From Muribaculaceae bacterium (GTDB lineage Bacteria; Bacteroidota; Bacteroidia; Bacteroidales; Muribaculaceae), in the NCBI GenBank assembly GCA_017618355.1, contig JAFZUL010000109.1, positions 1-36,517 of the forward strand: a stretch of 36,517 bases of DNA. The letters run 5' to 3'. The notes beneath the pieces were generated by a model. The model ran no database searches. It was not told the origin of the DNA and saw nothing but the letters and a program-made list of their open reading frames with translations. A program made the translations under genes and the position numbers. How positions within the stretch are numbered: the stretch's first letter is position 1; every line of letters begins with the position of its first letter. Below are positions 23,470-30,977 of the stretch, in pieces.

Positions 23470-24603
23470 TTAAATTGGCATCGTGAATGCGCGGCGGCGC
23501 TTGTTGAGCGTGGTTTCGAAATATTGCCATTGCTTTTGCACCATTTCGTTGTGCTCGAGTTCGTGGCTGCTCTCTGCCCATTTGTATCCTAACTTGATGA
23601 AGCATGGAATGAGGTCGGTAAAGAGCAACGAATTCACGCCCTTGCTCTGGTATTCAGGTTTCACCGCCACGAGCAGCAGGTCAACCACATCGTTCTTCTT
23701 GAACGCCTTGAGCATGTGATACCATCCAGTTGGGAACAGGCGGCCGCGGTTCTTGATAAGAGCCTGCGACAGCGATGGCAACGCGATGCCCACACCCACC
23801 AGCTCGCGCGTGTCGTTCTTGATGATGAGCGACAGGTCTTCAAGTGGCAAGTAAGGGAGATACATCTTGATGTAGTGCTCTATCTGCTTCTCGCTTAGCT
23901 GCGAGTAACCGAATAGGTTCTCAAACGCCTCGTTTATGAGTTTGAAGATTGCTTGGCCATAATCGGCGACAAGCTGCTTGCGGTTGGTATATTTGATGTT
24001 GTCGAGGTTGAAGCGCTTTTTCACGATGTCGCTGATGCGCTGCATCTTCTCGGGAACCTGTTCGGGAACCTTGATGTGAAACTCCACCCAGTCCACATCC
24101 TTGACAAATCCCATGCGCTCAAGCTGCTTGGGATAGTATTCATAGTTGTAAATGGTGGCATTGGTGCCTATCTCGTCAAAACCCATCACCAGACAGCCCT
24201 CGGGGTCCATGTCGGTGAAGCCAAGTGGTCCAGTGAGCTCGGTCATGCCCTTCACCTTGTTCCACTTCTTCACGGCATCGAAGAGAGCGTCAACCACCTC
24301 ATCGTCGTCAATAAAATCGACCCACCCGAATCGGCCCTCTTTCTTGTCGTGGGTCTCGTTGAATCGGTGGTTGATGATGCCGGCGATGCGTCCCACGGGC
24401 TCACCATCGCGATAAGCCATATAATAGACGCTTTCGCAGAAGTCAAACGCCGGATTCTTCTCGGGCATCAGCGTGCCAATCTCATCGCTGATGAGCGCCG
24501 GCACATAGCACTTGCTGTCGCGGTAAAGAACATCGATGGGAAACTTCACGTACTTGCGAAGTTCCTTTTTCGTTGGTTCTATTTTTCTGATTTCTACTGA
24601 CAT
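23470..24603 (-). CDS. GNAT-superfamily N-acyltransferase (~377-residue Bacteroidetes type)
   Basis: 377 residues from ATG 24603 (SVEIRKIEPTKKELRKYVKF). The frame stays open further upstream, but that part runs antisense through tRNA-Pro and the promoter, so 24603 is the start. N-terminal part: YYMAYRDGEPVGRIAGIINH, a GNAT beta4/acyl-CoA-like segment, and ELTGPLGFTDMDPEGCLV. C-terminal part: VDLLLVAVKPEYQSKGVNSL (Q/RxxGxx-type CoA loop) and WAESSHELEHNEMVQKQW, suggesting two GNAT-like halves. Substrate unknown. Likely first gene of the run with pgi and the SpoU methyltransferase. Confidence 0.78.
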   Translation of the reverse strand: MSVEIRKIEPTKKELRKYVKFPIDVLYRDSKCYVPALISDEIGTLMPEKNPAFDFCESVYYMAYRDGEPVGRIAGIINHRFNETHDKKEGRFGWVDFIDDDEVVDALFDAVKKWNKVKGMTELTGPLGFTDMDPEGCLVMGFDEIGTNATIYNYEYYPKQLERMGFVKDVDWVEFHIKVPEQVPEKMQRISDIVKKRFNLDNIKYTNRKQLVADYGQAIFKLINEAFENLFGYSQLSEKQIEHYIKMYLPYLPLEDLSLIIKNDTRELVGVGIALPSLSQALIKNRGRLFPTGWYHMLKAFKKNDVVDLLLVAVKPEYQSKGVNSLLFTDLIPCFIKLGYKWAESSHELEHNEMVQKQWQYFETTLNKRRRAFTMPI

Positions 24604-24631
24604 AATTTTTTTGTTTTGTTGTTTCCTGACT

Positions 24632-24640
24632 GCAAAGATA
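24632..24640 (-). promoter_or_regulatory. -7 box for the acyltransferase-pgi run
   Basis: TATCTTTGC on -, about 30 bases before the start codon; back-to-back with the tRNA promoter. Confidence 0.6.
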
Positions 24641-24683
24641 CAGTTTTTTCGGCATAAAAAGACTAATATTAAAAGATTTTTAT

Positions 24684-24692
24684 TACCTTTGC
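24684..24692 (+). promoter_or_regulatory. -7 box of the tRNA-Pro promoter
   Basis: TACCTTTGC, 20 bases before the tRNA 5' end, matching TAnnTTTGC. Confidence 0.6.
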
Positions 24693-24711
24693 AGCCTGAA
24701 AACAACAAGTT

Positions 24712-24785
24712 CGGGGTGTAGCACAGTTGGTTAGCGCGCCACGTTCGGGACGTGGAGGTCGGAAGTTCGAGTCCTCTCACCCCGA
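24712..24785 (+). tRNA. tRNA-Pro (anticodon CGG)
   Basis: 74 bases. Acceptor stem CGGGGTG pairs with CACCCCG, with A as discriminator. The anticodon arm is CCACG-TTCGGGA-CGTGG, giving anticodon CGG for CCG codons. The T arm is GGAAG-TTCGAGT-CCTCT and has one A-C mismatch (positions 52/62) and a G-T pair. CCA is not encoded. Flanked by a -7 box and a terminator. Confidence 0.95.
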
Positions 24786-24794
24786 CTTAAACAG

Positions 24795-24830
24795 AAAAAC
24801 GGCAGGAGATTAGGTTCTTTTGTCGTTTTT
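24795..24830 (+). terminator. Terminator after tRNA-Pro
   Basis: AAAAACGGCA (24795-24804) pairs with TGTCGTTTTT (24821-24830), one G-T pair, 16-base loop, with the T run as the 3' arm. Confidence 0.65.
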
Positions 24831-24904
24831 GCTGTTTTTGGGGGTGTTATGTGTTTTTATTGATATTTTTTTGCGTCAATGATGGCTATGTCTCGAATTA
24901 TGCT

Positions 24905-24912
24905 TAATTTTG
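24905..24912 (+). promoter_or_regulatory. Candidate -7 box for the TPR operon
   Basis: TAATTTTG, 26 bases before the ATG at 24939; no well-spaced TTG upstream. Confidence 0.4.
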
Positions 24913-24938
24913 GGGGTTAAATATTTAATTGAAAGTAT

Positions 24939-26756
24939 ATGAGATTACGATTAGTCTTCTTCACTTTGCTGGCTTTTGTGTTGGGCTTAACGGCAATTGC
25001 CGAAGAATTAGAGGTAGAGGGTATCTTTGAGGGTATGACTGTAAATACATCTCAAAACAAGTGGGCATCAAGCAAGTATTTCATCAAAGGTTTGGATGCC
25101 TTTGACGATGTAGATATGTCACTTGCTGTAGAGATGTTTGAGAAGGAACTTAAGCAACATCCCTCCAACGGCTATGCGATGTGCAACCTTGCACTTTGTC
25201 GATTCACCAAGGCAATGTATGAAAAGAACGCTGTGAAGTATAATGATGAAAGCACCGAGAAGCAACTGGAAATCGCAAGGGTGAATGAAAATAAAGCCAA
25301 GACTGCCGCCTTAACCGTACTCGACAATGGAATAGCGTTGCTCCCCTCCAGCGATGCCGAGGCTCAGTGCCAAGCCTACCGCCTAAAGGCAGACTTGCTT
25401 CGCCATTTTGAAGACATCGACAGCACCCAGATAGCGGCATGCTACGACAAGGCGATTGCCGTGCATCCGTGCGAAAAGGTATATGAGGAGCACATAGATT
25501 TTTTCTTCAACAACACCGATGTCGTCATCGCCGATGCCAAAGCGCTTCGTAAACTCAATCCCGATGACCTCAGCATCGTGAAGCTGTTGGCAGTAATGTC
25601 CTACAGGAATGAGGACTATGGTCAGTGCCTTGAGCTATGTGAGGAGCATAACGCTATGCTAAATAAGGCTCAGGGTGAAGATGCTATTGACGCACAAGTG
25701 GGAACATTGCAGCTGGCATCTTTAAAAGAACTGGGTCGCGAAAATGAGGCTATGGATTTGGCGCTGACGTTTATCGCTGATTATGAATATACCGATGCAA
25801 TACAATTATTCTTGGAAATAGCCGAGAAATACCCTGACCTCGCCGAGATAAAAATCAAGCAGAGGATGTTTGCCGAGAGTGGTGAAGAGATGCTATGGAA
25901 CTTTATGCTGGGTCGCATCATGGAAATCAAGAAAGACTATGGCACTGCTCTCGAGTATTTTAAAACAGTGGAAAAGGCTAATAAAGAGGCCTTTATCTAC
26001 AACGAGATAGCCAACTGCTACTATATGCTTGGTGATACCGATAATGCCTTACTCTATATCGATGCCGCTACTATCATGGATGGGGGACATAATTATCTGT
26101 TAGCTCGCGACAAAATGCTCATCAACCTGGGTAAGGCAAAGGAAATTATTAATGAGAAAATGACTAGAGTGGAGCTCGTCAAAAATATCAATAATGTTGA
26201 GTTCCTCCAGAGATTGACTCTTGTTGATGTGCTGCTGCAAGAACACGACTATGCACAAGCAGTCTCAATATTAGAGCCGCTGCTGGAAATGGATGAAGGG
26301 GCAAGCGTTCTATCGCTTTATGCCACTGCTCTGAAAGGTCTTGGACGCAACGACGAGGCAAAGCGTTGCCTGCAGCAGATTACCGAAATCGACCCCTTGC
26401 CCACTAGCGAAATTACCGAACTCGTGCCCGCTCTATTTGAATTGGGACGTGGTGATGAGGCATTGAATAAAGCCAATATGCTGGCACAGCAATGGGAGGA
26501 TTTTCAACAGAATCGTATTGGAAACGAAGAGCCCGAAACATGCTATACCATTGCTACTGTGTTTGCTCAGATAGGTGAAAGCGACAAGGCTCTGGAATAT
26601 CTTGAGAAACACTTCAATTTCGACTATATGCCCTATGATTTTGGACTCATTGAACGGGATTGGCGTCTTGACAACTTGCGCGAGTTGCCGCAATTTAAGG
26701 CCCTTGTAGAGAAATATAAAACCCTTTGGAAAAGCAATGCTTCATCTACCAATTAA
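24939..26756 (+). CDS. Secreted tetratricopeptide-repeat protein, paralogue 1
   Basis: 605 residues with signal peptide MRLRLVFFTLLAFVLGLTAIA. The N-terminal part QNKWASSKYFIKGLDAFDDV and EKELKQHPSNGYAMCNLALC is shared with the next gene. TPR-like helices cover most of the rest (YGTALEYFKTVEKANKEAF, EIANCYYMLGDTDNALLYID, ALKGLGRNDEAKRCLQQI). The end LEYLEKHFNFDY..LPQFKALVEKYKTLW also matches its neighbour. With no transmembrane helix or lipobox after the signal peptide, it is probably periplasmic. TPR arrays bind other proteins; no enzyme domain is visible. It begins a compact run with the genes at 26775 and 28691. Function unknown. Confidence 0.8.
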   Translation: MRLRLVFFTLLAFVLGLTAIAEELEVEGIFEGMTVNTSQNKWASSKYFIKGLDAFDDVDMSLAVEMFEKELKQHPSNGYAMCNLALCRFTKAMYEKNAVKYNDESTEKQLEIARVNENKAKTAALTVLDNGIALLPSSDAEAQCQAYRLKADLLRHFEDIDSTQIAACYDKAIAVHPCEKVYEEHIDFFFNNTDVVIADAKALRKLNPDDLSIVKLLAVMSYRNEDYGQCLELCEEHNAMLNKAQGEDAIDAQVGTLQLASLKELGRENEAMDLALTFIADYEYTDAIQLFLEIAEKYPDLAEIKIKQRMFAESGEEMLWNFMLGRIMEIKKDYGTALEYFKTVEKANKEAFIYNEIANCYYMLGDTDNALLYIDAATIMDGGHNYLLARDKMLINLGKAKEIINEKMTRVELVKNINNVEFLQRLTLVDVLLQEHDYAQAVSILEPLLEMDEGASVLSLYATALKGLGRNDEAKRCLQQITEIDPLPTSEITELVPALFELGRGDEALNKANMLAQQWEDFQQNRIGNEEPETCYTIATVFAQIGESDKALEYLEKHFNFDYMPYDFGLIERDWRLDNLRELPQFKALVEKYKTLWKSNASSTN

Positions 26757-26774
26757 ATAATAAGCCTTTAAGTT

Positions 26775-28691
26775 ATGAAATATCTCACAACACATAGCAT
26801 CGCCATCGTTGTAGCATTGGTTTTTGCCAGCTACATGGCAATCACAGCACAGACGCTGGCAGGCGTATATGACGACAGCACCGAGTACTTCGACAGCAAG
26901 AAGCACAACAAGTGGCGCAACAGTCCAAATTTCAAAAACGCCCTATCTATACTCAACGACGTGGATGAAGATGAAGACATAAACTACGAGGAAGCCATCG
27001 CTATGCTAGAGAACGAAATCAAGCAACATCCTGCCAACGGATATGCATTGTGCGATGCCGCTGTTGCAAGTGTCAATAATGATGCCGTTAAAATGAGCAT
27101 GTTGGTCATAGAGTTGTTATATGGCAATAGCGGGCTCTCGATGGATGAGGCCGATGCGGTATTCCAAAAGCGCCGCGAGGAGACACGACAAGTGGCACTC
27201 GAAGCTGTTGACTTGCTCAAGAGGGGAGTAGCACAGATGCCCGCTGCCGACAAGGAGAACCGCTGTAAGGCCTTCATCGCATTGGGCAACCTGCTCCACG
27301 ACGAAATTGAAGACAATAACGGGGCGCTTGACGCCTATGAGCAAGCGGCAACTATACTGCCTTGTTATCAGAGTTATGAAAAACTCATGAAGTTCTATAT
27401 AGAGCAAGGCGATAACAATAAGGCCATTTATTATGCCTCAAAACTAGGAAACTTGATTGACAATGACAACGAGACGTTGGGTTACTTGGCACAAATGTAT
27501 CTTGACAAGAGTGATTATGACACCGCAACCATGCTTGTCAACAAAGCTATAGCTAATGACGATTCCAATAAAGTTGCATACCAGCAGCTCTTCACTATAT
27601 TAATGTCTCAACGCCGATATCAAGAAGCTCTTGACAAGCTTATTGAAAAGCATGATTTGTTTTCAGTGACCGATTTTGTCCAAAACTTGGCTGCCATATA
27701 TGGTATAGAAGACAATAATAAAGTTATGGTCCTTGACAAGCTGCATCAGCTTGAGACTGCAGCTATTAGCAGTGATGATGAGGATGTCAAGAAAGAGGCT
27801 GCACTGTGGAGTTACAATGAAGGCCTTCTGCACTATATAGAAAATGATTATCGTAACGCCCTATCATGTTTTGACAAGGTTATTGAACTCATGCCGTCGG
27901 CAACTCTGCTCTCCTTTAAGGCCAATTGCCATTATATGCTTGGCGATGCTCCGCAAGCTCTAAAAATTCTCAACTGTGCCATGCGCATGCCACTGGAGGA
28001 GGAAGAAGGCATCCAAGAGAAGCTACTTAGCCAGAAAATAAGGATAGAGATGATGTGCGGTATGACCGATAAACAGATTTATGACTCGCAGGTTTATTGC
28101 AAGGTTTTTCCCGAAGAGTCAATTCTGGGATTTGAGGGATTGGTAAGAGGATATTTCAACAAGGGCCAGTATGCCAAAGCTCTTGAGGTCTGTGACGAGT
28201 GGGCCGAGCTGTATGACAAAGCCATAGAACCAAGATATATGCATGCCTATGTTCTTAAACTGTGGGGGAAAGACGATCAGGCCCGCGAGGAGATGCAAGA
28301 CATTATCAACGACGAGAACTGCAACAAAGAGAGAAAGATGTTTGCATTGTTTTATATGGGCGAGACCGAGAAATCAAAGACCCTGCTCGATGGAATGGCG
28401 AGAGACGCCGAGAATCCTCCCCTTATTGCTAAGACCGAAAACGCGAAAGCTATGCCACCCGAGGAGACTTCGTTCTATAACCTTGCCTGCGCCTACTCTC
28501 TGCATGGTGACATTGATCGTGCCCTCCACTTCCTGGAGCGCCATTATGCCGAAGAAGAGAGTGCCACCGGCTTCGACTATGCCATCCTTGATGATGAGCT
28601 CAACAACGCCCGCAAGGACCCCAGATTCATGGAAATCGTAAACCGCTACAAGCAGCAATGGCTCAACGGCGAGTTAAATTTTAGGAAATAA
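26775..28691 (+). CDS. Secreted tetratricopeptide-repeat protein, paralogue 2
   Basis: 638 residues, 18 bp after its paralogue. Signal peptide about 1-26 (SIAIVVALVFASYMAITAQ). The shared head is HNKWRNSPNFKNALSILNDV and ENEIKQHPANGYALCDAAVA; the shared end is LHFLERHYAEEESATGFDYA and PRFMEIVNRYKQQW. TPR-like motifs lie throughout (GDNNKAIYYASKLGNLIDND, NDYRNALSCFDKVIELMPSA, GQYAKALEVCDEWAELYDKA). Probably arose by tandem duplication followed by strong divergence. Its stop codon shares one base with the next start (TAATG), suggesting translational coupling to the small membrane protein. No recognised catalytic motif; function unknown. Confidence 0.8.
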   Translation: MKYLTTHSIAIVVALVFASYMAITAQTLAGVYDDSTEYFDSKKHNKWRNSPNFKNALSILNDVDEDEDINYEEAIAMLENEIKQHPANGYALCDAAVASVNNDAVKMSMLVIELLYGNSGLSMDEADAVFQKRREETRQVALEAVDLLKRGVAQMPAADKENRCKAFIALGNLLHDEIEDNNGALDAYEQAATILPCYQSYEKLMKFYIEQGDNNKAIYYASKLGNLIDNDNETLGYLAQMYLDKSDYDTATMLVNKAIANDDSNKVAYQQLFTILMSQRRYQEALDKLIEKHDLFSVTDFVQNLAAIYGIEDNNKVMVLDKLHQLETAAISSDDEDVKKEAALWSYNEGLLHYIENDYRNALSCFDKVIELMPSATLLSFKANCHYMLGDAPQALKILNCAMRMPLEEEEGIQEKLLSQKIRIEMMCGMTDKQIYDSQVYCKVFPEESILGFEGLVRGYFNKGQYAKALEVCDEWAELYDKAIEPRYMHAYVLKLWGKDDQAREEMQDIINDENCNKERKMFALFYMGETEKSKTLLDGMARDAENPPLIAKTENAKAMPPEETSFYNLACAYSLHGDIDRALHFLERHYAEEESATGFDYAILDDELNNARKDPRFMEIVNRYKQQWLNGELNFRK

Positions 28692-28969
28692 TGGAAAACA
28701 AAGAACATACACCTCGCTGGATTAAGGTCTTGATAGGACTGTCGGTGCTGCCGCTGCTGTGGTGGCCAGTGTCGTTGCTGCATGACACAGGCTTCTTGTT
28801 TAGCGGCACAAAGCGTGTGCTGATGATGCTTTTCCCATTTTATGCAATCCTGTCGCTAGGTTTTGCATGGCACTGCCGCAATGAGCGCCGCGAAGTGATG
28901 TGGGTGCTGCTTGTGGTCCTATGGCTCAGCTATGCCGCGATTTACGCTTTGGCAAGTATCAAGCCATAG
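28691..28969 (+). CDS. Small three-helix membrane protein
   Basis: 92 residues from ATG 28691, overlapping the previous stop codon by one base. Three hydrophobic segments: about 10-30 (VLIGLSVLPLLWWPVSLL), 43-60 (VLMMLFPFYAILSLGFAW) and 70-88 (VMWVLLVVLWLSYAAIYAL), with a charged N-terminus (MENKEHTPRW) and a CRNERREV loop. No family recognised. The coupling to the TPR genes suggests a membrane partner for them, which is inference. Confidence 0.7.
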   Translation: MENKEHTPRWIKVLIGLSVLPLLWWPVSLLHDTGFLFSGTKRVLMMLFPFYAILSLGFAWHCRNERREVMWVLLVVLWLSYAAIYALASIKP

Positions 28970-28995
28970 AATATCTAGAATACTAAAAACATAAG

Positions 28996-29013
28996 AACTA
29001 ATAACTAAAAACT
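28996..29013 (+). repeat. 7-bp-period CTAATAA repeat, copy 4
   Basis: AACTAATAACTAAAAACT, ending 10 bases before the ATG at 29024, on the sense strand. Identical to the core of copy 1. Confidence 0.7.
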
Positions 29014-29023
29014 ATACATAATA

Positions 29024-30739
29024 ATGAACAACGACTTAAAGATTTTTTGCAAAAACACTCAGGAGTATATCGACATTGACGGTGGTGACACCTTGCAAGA
29101 TATATATGAGACTATTGAGAAGCGCTTGCCGTTCAAGCCAATTTGCGCTTTGGTGAACAACAAGATAGAGGACCTTAGATTCCCCGTATATTCTCCTAAG
29201 ATGGTGGAGTATGTGGAGGCATGCTCGCAACATGGTATCAGGGTGTATATCCACTCGCTGTGCATGGTGCTCTACAAAGCCATTGAGGACTTGTTCCCGG
29301 GAAAGCGCCTGCGCATTGAGCACAGCATCTCGGGTGGATATTACTGCAAAATCAAGCACGAGGAGGAACTGCTCACTCCCGAAAACATTGAGCGCATAAA
29401 AGTCCGCATGCAGGAGATTGTGGACCAGGACATCAAGTTTGTGCGCCGCGAGCGTCTCTCCACCGATGTGGTGGAGATGTTCCGCAAGCAGGGCCTCAAC
29501 GACAAGGTGCGCCTGCTGGAGTCGAGCGACGACCTATACACAGTCTATTACAAGCTCGACAACATCATCGACAGCTACTACGAGCCATTGGCTCCATCTA
29601 CTGGTCATCTCAAGGCTTTTGACTTGGAGCCCTACAAAGACGGCATGCTGCTGCTCGGTCCCGACCCCGAAGATGAGACCAAGCCCCGCAAGTCTTATCC
29701 CATGGAGAAGATGTATAAAGCGTTCACCGACTATGTGAAGTTCAACGATATTGTAGGCCTCGATGACGTGGGCACGCTCAACATAGGCATTGAGAAAGGT
29801 TGGGCCCCCGAGATTATCAACGTGGCCGAGGCGCTGCACGACAAGATGTTCGCACGCATTGCCGACGACATTACCGAAAGATATCATAACGGTGGCGCAA
29901 GGGTTGTGCTCATCGCCGGACCATCATCGAGCGGCAAGACCACGTCGAGCAAGCGACTGGCAATTCAGCTGCTCACCAACTACATAGTGCCTAAAGTCAT
30001 CTCCCTTGACAACTACTTCGTGGACCGCGCCCACACGCCTCGCGACGAGAATGGCGACTACGACTATGAGTCACTCTATGCCCTCGACCTGGAGCAGTTT
30101 AACAACGACCTCAAGGCACTAATAAACGGTGAGGAGGTGAAGATGCCTACCTACAACTTCCACACCGGAGAGCGGGAATACCGTGGCGACACTTTGCAGC
30201 TCAAGGAAAACAATATCCTGCTCATGGAAGGCATTCACGGACTTAACCCCGAGCTTACCAAAGAAATTTCGGAGGAGATGAAATATCGTGTGTATGTGAG
30301 TGCCCTCACCACGCTGAGCATTGACGACCACAACTGGGTGTCGACCAGCGATAACCGCTTGCTGCGTCGCATAGTGCGCGACTACAAGTATCGCGGTGTA
30401 AATGCACAATCTACTATTGCTCGCTGGCCTAGCGTGCGACGTGGCGAGGAGAAATGGATATTCCCTTATCAGGAGAACGCCGACGCCATGCTCAACTCGT
30501 CGCTGCTGTTTGAACTTGCCGTGATGAAGGACCAGGCCGAGCACATCCTCAAGCAAGTGCCAAACAATGTGCCTGAGTATGCCATTGCCAGCCGACTGCT
30601 GCGCTTCTTGAAATATTTCAAGTCAATAGCCGATACGCCCACAGCGATTCCCAGCACCATCCCTGGCGCCAGCACCACCCTTATCCCTGGCACAAGCCTC
30701 ATCCGCGAGTTCCTCGGCGGCAGCAGCTTCAGGGATTAA
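29024..30739 (+). CDS. Uridine kinase-like nucleoside kinase with N-terminal TGS/ThrRS-like domain
   Basis: 571 residues from ATG 29024. Residues 1-60 are TGS-like (GGDTLQDIYETIEKRLPFKP). Residues about 75-185 resemble the second N-terminal domain of threonyl-tRNA synthetase (HSLCMVLYKAIEDLFPG, HSISGGYYCKI). The P-loop kinase is at about 290-520: GPSSSGKTTSSKRLA (299-313), SLDNYFVDRAHTPRDENGDY and LLMEGIHGLNPEL. The usual end IREFLGGSSF is kept, preceded by an odd Thr/Pro-rich stretch (ADTPTAIPSTIPGASTTLIP). Such proteins probably phosphorylate uridine or related nucleosides; the exact substrate is unproven. It may be read from the upstream TPR run, since no -7 box is seen in the 54-bp gap. 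Confidence 0.88.
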   Translation: MNNDLKIFCKNTQEYIDIDGGDTLQDIYETIEKRLPFKPICALVNNKIEDLRFPVYSPKMVEYVEACSQHGIRVYIHSLCMVLYKAIEDLFPGKRLRIEHSISGGYYCKIKHEEELLTPENIERIKVRMQEIVDQDIKFVRRERLSTDVVEMFRKQGLNDKVRLLESSDDLYTVYYKLDNIIDSYYEPLAPSTGHLKAFDLEPYKDGMLLLGPDPEDETKPRKSYPMEKMYKAFTDYVKFNDIVGLDDVGTLNIGIEKGWAPEIINVAEALHDKMFARIADDITERYHNGGARVVLIAGPSSSGKTTSSKRLAIQLLTNYIVPKVISLDNYFVDRAHTPRDENGDYDYESLYALDLEQFNNDLKALINGEEVKMPTYNFHTGEREYRGDTLQLKENNILLMEGIHGLNPELTKEISEEMKYRVYVSALTTLSIDDHNWVSTSDNRLLRRIVRDYKYRGVNAQSTIARWPSVRRGEEKWIFPYQENADAMLNSSLLFELAVMKDQAEHILKQVPNNVPEYAIASRLLRFLKYFKSIADTPTAIPSTIPGASTTLIPGTSLIREFLGGSSFRD

Positions 30740-30786
30740 TGTTTTGTCAAACAATTACAAACAATTGTTTTTGGGGTTATTAATTT

Positions 30787-30871
30787 AAGAGGGAGTGTCA
30801 AAATTCGATATTTGTTGCAGTTCCTCCTAGGAGGAGTTTTCAATAGATTCCACATTTTGACACACCCTCTT
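30787..30871. repeat. 85-bp MITE-like inverted repeat with central palindrome
   Basis: Outer arms of 17 bases (30787-30803 and 30855-30871; AAGAGGGAGTGTCAAAA against AAGAGGGTGTGTCAAAA) differ at one place. The centre has a perfect 14-base palindrome TCCTCCTAGGAGGA (30822-30835). No coding capacity and no clear target duplication. It could be a MITE or a strong bidirectional stem. The 47 bases before it contain ACAATTACAAACAATT (30751-30766), identical to 21233-21248. Confidence 0.6.
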
Positions 30872-30885
30872 CTGACAAAGAATGA

Positions 30886-30963
30886 GATGTCACAATTCTT
30901 CAGAAGTTCTTGCTTGGCTTTGCGACTGGGGTGATGGTCGCGGCCTCGTTTTGGTCGCTGTAA
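30886..30963 (+). pseudogene. Remnant of a ZIP-family metal transporter gene
   Basis: One frame between two stops reads DVTILQKFLLGFATGVMVAA then SFWSL. This matches the second-helix signature of bacterial ZIP transporters (LLGFAxGVMvAASxWSLL). Both sides are lost: a stop at 30883 on the left and TAA at 30961 directly after SL on the right, followed at once by the end of the opposite-strand glucosidase gene. It begins 15 bases from the MITE-like element. It is a scar of a deleted gene and encodes nothing functional. Confidence 0.65.
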
Positions 30964-30977
30964 TTGCGTACATATAC

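Noticed and set aside
24604-24780. N-terminal extension of the acyltransferase frame
   Set aside because: The extension reads antisense through tRNA-Pro and the two promoters; the family start SVEIRKI at 24603 fits better.
24712-24785. Possible integration site (tRNA with island behind it)
   Set aside because: No integrase is present and no direct repeat of the tRNA 3' end was found downstream in the window.
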